NCBI GenBank assembly: GCA_001917855.1 | Contig: MNEU01000082.1 | Location: 1 to 45,286, forward strand | Source: Armatimonadetes bacterium 13_1_40CM_64_14 | Lineage (GTDB): Bacteria > Sysuimicrobiota > Sysuimicrobiia > Sysuimicrobiales > Kaftiobacteriaceae | DNA: 45,286 nt | Direction: 5' to 3' | Shown here: one piece after another, positions 18,827-25,457 of the stretch | How the letters are laid out: each line of letters begins with the position of its first letter | Numbering within the stretch: the first letter of the stretch is position 1 | The notes under the pieces: generated by a model | Seen by the model: only the letters and a program-made list of their open reading frames with translations | Database searches by the model: none | Told to the model about the DNA's origin: nothing | Made by a program: the position numbers and the translations under genes

Positions 18827-19359
18827 GAGGACGTCACCTTGCGGATTGCTTGATCACGAACTCCGTCCAGAAATGACGCCACTCGCTGGCCCCCGGGCAG
18901 CCTGACGTCTGGGCCGATCTCGACCAGCGGCTCGAGCACGAATCGCCGGCGGGTCATCTCTGGATGGGGGATCACCAACCTCGGCGTGGTCATCGCCAGA
19001 TCGGCGTACAGCAGGATGTCGATGTCAATCGTCCGCGGTCCCCACCGCTGCGTCCGCACCCGGCCGAGGCCCCGTTCGACGGTCAGCGCGAGATCCAGGA
19101 GCTGAAGCGGCAGCAAATCCGTGTCCACTTCTACGACGAGGTTGAGGAACCACGGCTGTTCGGAGACCCCGACCGGGGCGGTTTCGTATAGCGAGGACTG
19201 CTTCCTCACCCGCACCCGCTTGGAAGTCTCCAAGCGGGTCAGGGCCTCTCGGAGCATCGCCGCGCGGTCGCCCTGGTTTGAACCAAGGCCCAGGTAAGCG
19301 GTGACGGGCGAGGGACCCGAGGCCTCGTGAGAGGGGCTTGGCCGTGGAAGGGAGCTCAT
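18823..19359 (-). CDS. folK: 2-amino-4-hydroxy-6-hydroxymethyldihydropteridine pyrophosphokinase (FolK)
   Basis: 178 residues. HPPK blocks are clear: AYLGLGSNQGDR, YETAPVGVSEQPWFLN, and the active-site RWGPRTIDIDILLYAD, followed by IPHPEMTRRRFVLEPL. It transfers pyrophosphate from ATP to the pterin in folate synthesis. It lies 6 bases after folB, the preceding enzyme. An N-terminal extension of about 17 residues (proline/serine rich) may not be translated. folP, the next step, is not in the window. Confidence 0.95.
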   Translation of the reverse strand: MSSLPRPSPSHEASGPSPVTAYLGLGSNQGDRAAMLREALTRLETSKRVRVRKQSSLYETAPVGVSEQPWFLNLVVEVDTDLLPLQLLDLALTVERGLGRVRTQRWGPRTIDIDILLYADLAMTTPRLVIPHPEMTRRRFVLEPLVEIGPDVRLPGGQRVASFLDGVRDQAIRKVTSS

Positions 19360-19365
19360 GCTGTG

Positions 19366-19728
19366 TCATCGCTTCTCACGACGCATCTCCACCCCTGCGG
19401 ACTCGAGGGGACCGGGCAGCTTCACTTGCGGTTTGCGGACGCGGACCGTGACGGCCGTGACGCGGTCGAGCGCTAAGATCCTGGTCGCTATCGTCTCTGC
19501 CAGGGTCTCGACGAGATTTTGGGGCGCGCCCAGCATGACATCCTTCACAATCCCGTAGACGTGGCGGTAGTCAATGGTCCGGTCGAGGTCGTCGTTCTGT
19601 CCTGCGGCCCGGAGATCCGCCTCCAGGTCTACGTCCACGAGGAAGTCCTGGCCCTCGGTGCGCTCCTCCCCCAACACGCCGTGGTGGGCACGAAACCGCA
19701 TGCCGGAGAGGAGCACGTGGTCAGGCAT
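19366..19728 (-). CDS. folB: Dihydroneopterin aldolase (FolB)
   Basis: 120 residues, the normal size, from ATG 19728 (GAAGG 4-5 bases upstream). Typical segments are LLSGMRFRAHHGVLGEER, IDYRHVYGIVKDVM and the C-terminal VRVRKPQVKLPG. It converts dihydroneopterin to hydroxymethyldihydropterin and glycolaldehyde. The start lies 8 bases inside the end of hutI, so folB is translationally coupled to a histidine-degradation gene, which is an unusual link. Confidence 0.94.
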   Translation of the reverse strand: MPDHVLLSGMRFRAHHGVLGEERTEGQDFLVDVDLEADLRAAGQNDDLDRTIDYRHVYGIVKDVMLGAPQNLVETLAETIATRILALDRVTAVTVRVRKPQVKLPGPLESAGVEMRREKR

Positions 19729-20977
19729 GCCGCCTTCGCCCTCGATCGGAACGTCTCCCCCGCCGTCCAGTCTCCGTTTCAAACACAACGCGGCCCCTTT
19801 TGACCACCATGGCAACGGGATTGCCCCCGGACGGCGTCGGCCACTGACGGTAGTCGGGCAGGTCGAGGATCACAATGTCCGCTGCCTTCCCGAGGTCCAG
19901 GCTCCCCACTTCCTCCGCGGCGCTCACCGCGTGTGCCGCGTTGATCGTGGCGGCCACGATCGCTTCTTCTGGAGTCAGCTGCAGGTCCCGACACGCCAGC
20001 GCCACCACCGTAGGCATGGAATACTCCGGGGAGGTCGGGGGATTGTAGTCGCTGCCCAAGGCGATGGGGACTCCCAAATCCACCATCCGACGCGCCCGCG
20101 CATATGGCACACTACGCCCCGACACTGGGCCGGGCAGCAGCACCCCGATCGTGCCTGCCTCAGCCATGGAACGCAGCCCGTCATCCGACGAGTACACGAG
20201 GTGGTCCGCCGAGATTGCTTCCACGTCTGCGCCCAACGCGGCCCCGCCTAAATCTGACGACTCGTCGGCGTGGATCTTTGGATCCAACCCGACATTCAGG
20301 CCAGCCTCCAGCACCGTGCGGGCCTGTTCAGGCGTAAAGGCCCCAGCTGCGCACATCACGTCACAAAACTCCGCGAGGTCCTCCTCGACCACGGCGGGGA
20401 GCATCTCATTGGTTACCACGTTCACGTAGGCGTCCGGATCCTGCGCATACTCCGGCGGGACGGCGTATGCACCCAGAAACGTCGGAATCACATCGACCTC
20501 AAGCGCGGCGCTGAGCCGATGGGCGACCCGTAAGCACTTCAGTTCGTCTTCCACGGTTAAACCGTACCCGCTCTTCGCTTCTACTGTCGTCGTTCCGTGC
20601 GCCAGCAAGTGCTGCAGGCGCTCGCGCCCGAGCGCTTCGAGCTGATCTTCCGTCGCTGCGCGCGTGGCTCGAAGGGTCGCGACGAACCCGCCGCCCGAGC
20701 CCGCGGAGACGAGATGGGTGTGGGGATCGACGAACCCAGGAAGGACCACATGCGTTGAGGCATCGATCGTTTCGCACGACGCCGAGGGGACGACTTCGGC
20801 GAGCACCTGGGCCGTCGGCCCCACTGCCACGATCGCCCCCTCCGCCGCCGCGACGGCGCCATCGACAACAAGGCCGAGCGTGTCGAGGTCTCCTCCGGTG
20901 CGCGGTCTCTCGTTGGGGCCGGCGAGCGTGACGAGCTGGCTCGCATGCACGATGAGCAAGTCGACTTCGGTTTTCAT
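19721..20977 (-). CDS. hutI: Imidazolonepropionase (HutI) lacking a substrate-binding segment
   Basis: 418 residues of the amidohydrolase fold that opens imidazolone propionate to formiminoglutamate. Metal ligands DPHTHLV (84-90), the KIHADESSD block and the LGSDYNPPTSP aspartate are present. Between HLV and the GGG...RATRAAxE block, family members have about 20-25 residues with the (E/H)FxxRxxGATYxEI substrate-binding arginine and tyrosine. Here HLVSAGSGGGF (88-98) joins the two directly, so that segment is missing in frame. The overall length is kept by a longer C-terminal basic tail. The enzyme may be inactive or changed. ftcD lies just upstream; hutH and hutU are not in the window. Confidence 0.88.
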   Translation of the reverse strand: MKTEVDLLIVHASQLVTLAGPNERPRTGGDLDTLGLVVDGAVAAAEGAIVAVGPTAQVLAEVVPSASCETIDASTHVVLPGFVDPHTHLVSAGSGGGFVATLRATRAATEDQLEALGRERLQHLLAHGTTTVEAKSGYGLTVEDELKCLRVAHRLSAALEVDVIPTFLGAYAVPPEYAQDPDAYVNVVTNEMLPAVVEEDLAEFCDVMCAAGAFTPEQARTVLEAGLNVGLDPKIHADESSDLGGAALGADVEAISADHLVYSSDDGLRSMAEAGTIGVLLPGPVSGRSVPYARARRMVDLGVPIALGSDYNPPTSPEYSMPTVVALACRDLQLTPEEAIVAATINAAHAVSAAEEVGSLDLGKAADIVILDLPDYRQWPTPSGGNPVAMVVKRGRVVFETETGRRGRRSDRGRRRHA

Positions 20978-21016
20978 CGAGGAGGCACGGCGGGCGACAT
21001 GTCCTCGGGGCCCCCG

Positions 21017-21913
21017 CTACTCTATCAGCCGTGCTTCCAGGATTTGCTCGCGGCGGAAATTCTTCAGCCGGAGGCACGCGCGCGCGACGTCGGCCACGGC
21101 ATCGAGGGGAATGATCCCCACCACTTCGCTGTCCTCGATCTCGACGGCGTACCGAGCCGCTTCCGTCCGCACCACCTCGACCGCGCGGGCCAACGACGTG
21201 GCCGCGTAGTCGAGCAGGTTCATGGACACTTGGGCGCGACCGCTCTCACTCACGACCCCCATTGCCTGCACGTGCATCAATCCTCCGCCGCGCTCCCGCA
21301 CGGTCCGCGCGATCGTCTTGGCGACCTCCACGTCGGTGGTTGTCAGGTTGATGTTGTAGGCGATCAGGGGCCGACGCGCCCCGACCACGGTGGCTCCAGC
21401 GGTCGGATGCGGGGTAGGCGCGCCGACATCCGGCGCCCAGGACGGATCGGCCATCTTCTGCACCAACCCTTCGTACTCGCCCGCGCGGATATCGGGCAGC
21501 CAGCGCCGCTGGGGCCGTGTGGCGGCTTCCGCGTAGAAGTACACCGGCACCCGCAACGACTCCCACAGCTGCCGCCCCAGGTCTCGAGCAGCTGTCACGC
21601 ACTCGTCCATCGTGACGCCGGAGATGGGTACCAGGGGAATGACATCCACCGCGCCCAGCCGCGGATGTTCTCCGCGATGTGTCGTCATATTAATCAACTC
21701 GACTGCGCGGCGGGCGGCACCGAGGGCGGCGGCTTTGACGGCGGTCAGGCTGCCCACGAAGGTGATGACGCACCGATTGTGACTTCCATCGGCCTGCACG
21801 TCGAGCAGCCGCGCACCGGAAGTGCGACGCACTTCATCCGCGATGGCGGCGATCACATCCTGACGCCGCCCCTCACTGAAATTCGGAATACACTCCACCA
21901 GTGGATGGCTCAC
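21017..21913 (-). CDS. ftcD: Glutamate formimidoyltransferase (FtcD N-terminal domain type)
   Basis: 298 residues, a stand-alone formiminotransferase without the cyclodeaminase domain. The start is GTG 21913 (GGAG 6 bases upstream), giving the canonical N terminus LVECIPNFSEGR. Other blocks are SHNRCVITFVG and the active-site region MTTHRGEHPRLGAVDVIPLVP. It moves the formimino group of formiminoglutamate to tetrahydrofolate, so it links histidine breakdown to the folate genes that follow in the same run (hutI, folB, folK). The cyclodeaminase (FchA) must be encoded elsewhere. Confidence 0.93.
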   Translation of the reverse strand: MSHPLVECIPNFSEGRRQDVIAAIADEVRRTSGARLLDVQADGSHNRCVITFVGSLTAVKAAALGAARRAVELINMTTHRGEHPRLGAVDVIPLVPISGVTMDECVTAARDLGRQLWESLRVPVYFYAEAATRPQRRWLPDIRAGEYEGLVQKMADPSWAPDVGAPTPHPTAGATVVGARRPLIAYNINLTTTDVEVAKTIARTVRERGGGLMHVQAMGVVSESGRAQVSMNLLDYAATSLARAVEVVRTEAARYAVEIEDSEVVGIIPLDAVADVARACLRLKNFRREQILEARLIE

Positions 21914-22051
21914 GCATGTCTCCGAGAGAAGTGCCCCCCTAATTTCTGTGTGTCTAGAATCTTCTCCTCGGGTGGCCTGTGCGCACGCTCGATGGGGCGT
22001 CCGGCCGGAGGAAGCACCTGTCGCAGCAGCGAACACGCACGGCACCAGCTC

Positions 22052-22624
22052 ATGCAGGAGATGAGAGGTCGTCCCGCTAGGACCGACGAGAGCACGGACC
22101 GGTTGGGCCGGTTTCTCGCGCTGGTCTTACGGCACAAACCCGATAGCGTCGGCATTACTCTGGACCCAGCGGGGTTTGTCGAGGTCGAGGTCTTAGCCCA
22201 GGCGATCGCCGCCCAGCCTGGCTGGTCCTCCGTGACTGGCGATGCGATCCGGGCGGCCACACAGAAAGACGCCAAACGATACGAAATTTCCGGCGACCGT
22301 GTGCGGGCGCGATATGGCCACAGCGTCCCCATCGCCACGCCGGGAAAAACGGTCGTCCCCCCGGAGTGGCTGTACCACGGCACGGCGCCTGGTGCGCTGG
22401 ATGCGCTCCGGCAGCAGGGACTACAGCCTCAGGGACGGCAGTTCGTTCACCTCTCCGTGACACGTCAAGATGCGTTGACGATAGGCCAGCGCCACAGCCC
22501 CGACGCTGTCGTCGTGACCGTCCAGGCCCGGGAGGCGCACCACACCGGGATTCTGTTCTACCAGGCCTCGCCCACGGTTTACCTCGTGCGGGAAGTGCCA
22601 CCGACGTTCTTGCGCGTCCCGTAG
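22052..22624 (+). CDS. kptA: RNA 2'-phosphotransferase (Tpt1/KptA family)
   Basis: 190 residues from ATG 22052, or ATG 22061; neither has a good Shine-Dalgarno. KptA signatures: RLGRFLALVLRHKPDSVGI at the N terminus, RYEISGDRVRARYGHSV in the middle, LYHGTAP and FVHLS in the NAD-binding half. The enzyme moves a 2'-phosphate from an RNA splice junction to NAD+, giving ADP-ribose 1'',2''-cyclic phosphate. Bacteria lack the eukaryotic tRNA splicing pathway, so the natural substrate is uncertain (2'-phosphorylated RNA or ADP-ribosylation). Divergent from ftcD and followed by a methyltransferase 36 bases on. Confidence 0.92.
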   Translation: MQEMRGRPARTDESTDRLGRFLALVLRHKPDSVGITLDPAGFVEVEVLAQAIAAQPGWSSVTGDAIRAATQKDAKRYEISGDRVRARYGHSVPIATPGKTVVPPEWLYHGTAPGALDALRQQGLQPQGRQFVHLSVTRQDALTIGQRHSPDAVVVTVQAREAHHTGILFYQASPTVYLVREVPPTFLRVP

Positions 22625-22659
22625 GGAATTCGCGCGTGGCACCTGAGGAGAGGGAGGGA

Positions 22660-23415
22660 ATGGACCTCGAGACCGTCCCATCCCAGTACGATGATTTTGC
22701 CTGGTTTTACGACACGTACTGGGGTACTGGGCCGACGTCGTTTTCCACTCGCGTGGTGCCGGTCCTGGAACACCTCCTTCTGCCGCACGTGCGGCAGGGA
22801 GGCTCCATCCTCGACCTCTGTTGTGGAACGGGGCAACTGGCCCAAGAGCTGACCGCCCGGGGCTACACCGTCACCGGGGTCGACGGGTCGGCAGAGATTC
22901 TCAAATACGCCCGCGCCCGTGCGCCGACTGTCGAGTTTATTCACGCAGACGCGCGGGCGTTCTCTTTGCCTCCCCAGTTCGATGCAGCCGTGTCTCTGTA
23001 CGACAGTCTCAACCACTTGATGCAAGCCACCGACCTCGACGCCACGTTCACGAATGTTCAAGGCGCTCTCAAACGGGGCGGACGGTTCCTCTGCGACTTC
23101 AACATGCTGGCCGGGTTCGAGGCGCGCTGGCGGGGGTCATTCGGTCTTGCGGCCGACGACCACGCGCTTGTCTACCGATCTTCCTTCGATGCGGGAAGCC
23201 GAATCGGACGCGCCGCTGTGACGATGTTCCGTCTGCAGCACAACGCGTGGCGGCGGACTGATCTGACGCTGCACCAGCGCTGCTACCCGGAGGAAGAAAT
23301 CACCCGTGCCCTGCGCGCGGCGGGGTTCACCGAACTCGCCGCTTTTGACGCCGCACAAGACCTGGGGATGCAAGGCAATGTCGGACGAAGCTTCTTTCTC
23401 GGTCGCGCCCGCTAA
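22660..23415 (+). CDS. Class I SAM-dependent methyltransferase
   Basis: 251 residues with GGAGAGGGAGG just before the ATG. Rossmann motif I is ILDLCCGTGQLAQEL, followed by VTGVDGS (motif II acidic residue) and FDAAVSLYDSLNHL (motif IV). The Methyltransf_25-like form, with YDDFAWFYD at the N terminus, suggests a small-molecule or unspecified substrate. It lies 36 bases after kptA in the same direction, so the two may form an operon. Convergent with the DinB-like gene. Confidence 0.85.
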   Translation: MDLETVPSQYDDFAWFYDTYWGTGPTSFSTRVVPVLEHLLLPHVRQGGSILDLCCGTGQLAQELTARGYTVTGVDGSAEILKYARARAPTVEFIHADARAFSLPPQFDAAVSLYDSLNHLMQATDLDATFTNVQGALKRGGRFLCDFNMLAGFEARWRGSFGLAADDHALVYRSSFDAGSRIGRAAVTMFRLQHNAWRRTDLTLHQRCYPEEEITRALRAAGFTELAAFDAAQDLGMQGNVGRSFFLGRAR

Positions 23416-23461
23416 AAGGGGCACCCCGCAGCGACAATGTCCGCCTTCCTCGGGTGACCCG

Positions 23462-24028
23462 TCAGAAGGGCTTCGCAGGGACGCCGTGCAAGGCACGCAG
23501 CAAACGGATCTGCCCGCAGTGATAGGCGTCATGTGGTGCCATACTATAGATCTTGTACAGCGGGGACTTGCCCCCTGGCAAGGGCCGGGCTAGGTCCGCG
23601 TCAGTCCGTGTCGCGAGTCCGATCACCAGCTGCTTCTGCGCCATCCGCAGGCGCTCGACCGCGGCCTGCCAGGTCGGCTCACCCGTGTCACGAATCTCGA
23701 GCCAGTCGAGTTTCTCGGCCCACCCGGATGGCCGCGGAGCCTCGCCGGCTAAGCGCGCCACTTGGTACTCCTTCCACAGCGACAAGTGGTTCACAATCAT
23801 CCAGATTGAGTTCGTGGCCCGTTCAGGTTTCCACGTCGCCTGGCTGGCCGTGAGCCCCTCGAGGGACGCGGTCAGCGGCGCTTGCCAGCTCTCTTCCTCG
23901 AACACCTCGGTCAGCAGCTCGATGAGCCGGTGGACCGCAGTCCGCATCGCCTTTTCCCGAGGGCGCCGGGCTGGACCCCGCGCGGTGCGGCCCCCTGCGC
24001 GTCCCCGACCGCTCGTCCGCTTATTCAT
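23462..24028 (-). CDS. DinB-like four-helix metal-binding protein
   Basis: 188 residues from ATG 24028 (GTG 24034 also possible). The DinB/YfiT-type four-helix bundle is indicated by WMIVNHLSLWKEY and the C-terminal PHDAYHCGQIRLLR, which supply the conserved metal-binding histidines. Family members include thiol-S-transferases (bacillithiol or mycothiol dependent), but the substrate is not predictable. The N-terminal 25 residues are Arg/Gly-rich and low-complexity. It overlaps the ASCH gene by 8 bases, so it is translationally coupled. Confidence 0.82.
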   Translation of the reverse strand: MNKRTSGRGRAGGRTARGPARRPREKAMRTAVHRLIELLTEVFEEESWQAPLTASLEGLTASQATWKPERATNSIWMIVNHLSLWKEYQVARLAGEAPRPSGWAEKLDWLEIRDTGEPTWQAAVERLRMAQKQLVIGLATRTDADLARPLPGGKSPLYKIYSMAPHDAYHCGQIRLLRALHGVPAKPF

Positions 24029-24371
24029 CGACACGCGAGAACTGAATCACGGTCACGGTATCCTCAGGAGAGATTTCCCGCTCCCGGCCATAGATATTGG
24101 TGAGGAATTCGATGAGTTCTTCATGCCGACGCAACTCGGGATTATCGCGCTGGATTTCACGCGGGGTAACGTCGCGCAGCGATTTCACCTCCACCCCGTC
24201 AATGATGGCGGCTCCCACCTTCTTCCGGGTGCCAAAACGCCGGCCGACCGTGAGCCACACGATCTGCCCGGGTTGGTACTTGTCCGTCTTGTCGCCCAGC
24301 CGGATGGTAGCTGTCTTGCGACCATCTCGCAACTGCTCGGCGAACAACGCGGAATAGAAGTTGAGTGCAAA
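24021..24371 (-). CDS. ASCH domain protein
   Basis: 116 residues with GTG 24371 as start because GAGGGGG lies 5 bases upstream. The core FALNFYSALFAEQLRDGRKT with ATIRLGDK is the ASCH (PUA-like beta-barrel) signature, a fold associated with RNA binding or, in YqfB, with N4-acetylcytidine amidohydrolase activity. The Thr and Lys of RKTATIRLGDK are in the expected pocket. It forms a coupled pair with the DinB-like gene. Confidence 0.82.
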   Translation of the reverse strand, partial: FALNFYSALFAEQLRDGRKTATIRLGDKTDKYQPGQIVWLTVGRRFGTRKKVGAAIIDGVEVKSLRDVTPREIQRDNPELRRHEELIEFLTNIYGREREISPEDTVTVIQFSRVDE

Positions 24372-24435
24372 CACGGTGGCCCCCTCACTCACACGGTCTG
24401 TTCCTCACACCGTCATTTTTTACAGGCTCCTGGTG

Positions 24436-25122
24436 TCACTCCAGGCTTGGGTGATACGTGGCGGTCACGTTCTTTTCGCCACGCTTGCCGACCACGGTCG
24501 CAAGTGTAATATCCTTGTACGTAATCTTCGCATTCACCGTCTTGATTGCATTCATTTGGGACATGATCATCTGAGAGGCCAACAATCCCTCGGTCTCTAA
24601 ATCCTTTCGCGCCTCGACCTTGTCCTCCGGCTCGATGAGCACCATGGCCTGATTATCGACCACCTTGTCTCCCGGCTTCACGAGCACCTGGACCACTCGG
24701 CCTGTGCGCTCAGCCGAGGCAGCTAGCTTGACTTCCCCGGTGGTCGTCCGCACGTAGACCAGCGGGTCGCCCTTGACCACGCGCAAACCGGCCATGACCT
24801 GATCCAAATTCTTCGCCACGACCTCGCCGATGACGGTGGACCGCGCCGCGGGGGGATACGTCGCCGACTCCCATTTCACATCCACGGTCCCCGCCGCTTC
24901 ATCGACCTTGATCTCCTTCACGGTCCCCCGGCCGATGATGTTCTCCACCAGGTTTTTGGCCAGGACGTCGGGCGCAGGCGGTCGCATCGCCTCCTCCTGC
25001 CTCCGGCGGTACAGGTAATCCCAGGTGAACAACCCCGCACCCGCGACGACCACCACCGCCACATAGATGGCCACCGGAACCCAGCTGAGGCCGGTCTTTT
25101 TCGCCAATCGGTCTGCACGTGC
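24436..25122 (-). CDS. Membrane-anchored protein with lipoyl/HlyD-like beta domain
   Basis: 228 residues; GTG 25122 chosen because GGAGG lies 6 bases upstream. One hydrophobic helix (about residues 14-34, VPVAIYVAVVVVAGAGLF) near the N terminus is followed by a charged region and a beta-rich domain. Its segment GRVVQVLVKPGDKVVDNQAM looks like the biotinyl/lipoyl-like hinge of HlyD-type adaptors. No lysine in an MKM context is present, so it is not a lipoylated carrier. The C-terminal 60 residues are unrecognised. It lies downstream of ftsH on the same strand after 335 bases. The function is unknown; an extracytoplasmic role is inferred from topology. Confidence 0.65.
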   Translation of the reverse strand, partial: ARADRLAKKTGLSWVPVAIYVAVVVVAGAGLFTWDYLYRRRQEEAMRPPAPDVLAKNLVENIIGRGTVKEIKVDEAAGTVDVKWESATYPPAARSTVIGEVVAKNLDQVMAGLRVVKGDPLVYVRTTTGEVKLAASAERTGRVVQVLVKPGDKVVDNQAMVLIEPEDKVEARKDLETEGLLASQMIMSQMNAIKTVNAKITYKDITLATVVGKRGEKNVTATYHPSLE

Positions 25123-25206
25123 CACCTTCCACCTCCTGCTCGACGAAGTCCCTGTGTCCCTCATTGCCGACACCGAGGCCCGCGAGATCGAGTCGCGTCG
25201 GTCAGA

Positions 25207-25221
25207 CCGACTCCGAGTCGG
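25207..25221. repeat. Perfect 15-bp palindrome, possible operator
   Basis: CCGACTC-C-GAGTCGG: 7-bp arms around one base, about 85 bases before the GTG of the lipoyl-like membrane protein gene. There is no T-run on either side, so an operator is as likely as a terminator. Confidence 0.3.
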
Positions 25222-25228
25222 ATTCGCG

Positions 25229-25357
25229 CTACAAAGCGTGCTGAGCGGTGTTGAGTGTCTCGATGACCAGCGTTGGCAATCTTTCCCAAAACGACGAACG
25301 GACCACGCGGAGGCCAGCGGGAGAAACCTGCTCGAGCTTGACCTCGTCTCTCGTGAT
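25229..25357 (-). CDS. Possible small ORF without a standard start codon
   Basis: In the 335-base gap after ftsH one frame reads 42 protein-like residues (EVKLEQVSPAGLRVVRSSF, later LPTLVIETLNTAQHAL) before TAG. It would need an ATC start at 25357, which has AGGGGAAG upstream, or begins at an internal GTG. The composition looks coding, but no homologue is known to me. It may be a remnant. Confidence 0.25.
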   Translation of the reverse strand: MTRDEVKLEQVSPAGLRVVRSSFWERLPTLVIETLNTAQHAL

Positions 25358-25409
25358 CGCTCTTCCCCTGTGTTCGCGGGGGGGGAGAGCTCTCCTTTCC
25401 GAAATGCCA

Positions 25410-25435
25410 GGAGGCTGCCTAGGCAGGCAGCCCCC
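25410..25435 (-). terminator. Probable ftsH terminator
   Basis: GGCTGCC/GGCAGCC stem (loop of 6), extended by further G-C and G-T pairs, 22 bases past the ftsH stop. The downstream T-run on the minus strand is poor (CATTTCGG), so the call is moderate. Confidence 0.5.
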
Positions 25436-25457
25436 CTCGTGTGCTCTAAAATCTCGA

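Noticed and set aside
20945-22051. Frame extending kptA upstream by about 370 residues
   Set aside because: It is antisense to ftcD and the start of hutI; KptA homology only begins at 22052.
25229-25357. Treating the ATC-start frame as a certain gene
   Set aside because: No standard start codon with a ribosome binding site, and no known family; listed with low confidence only.
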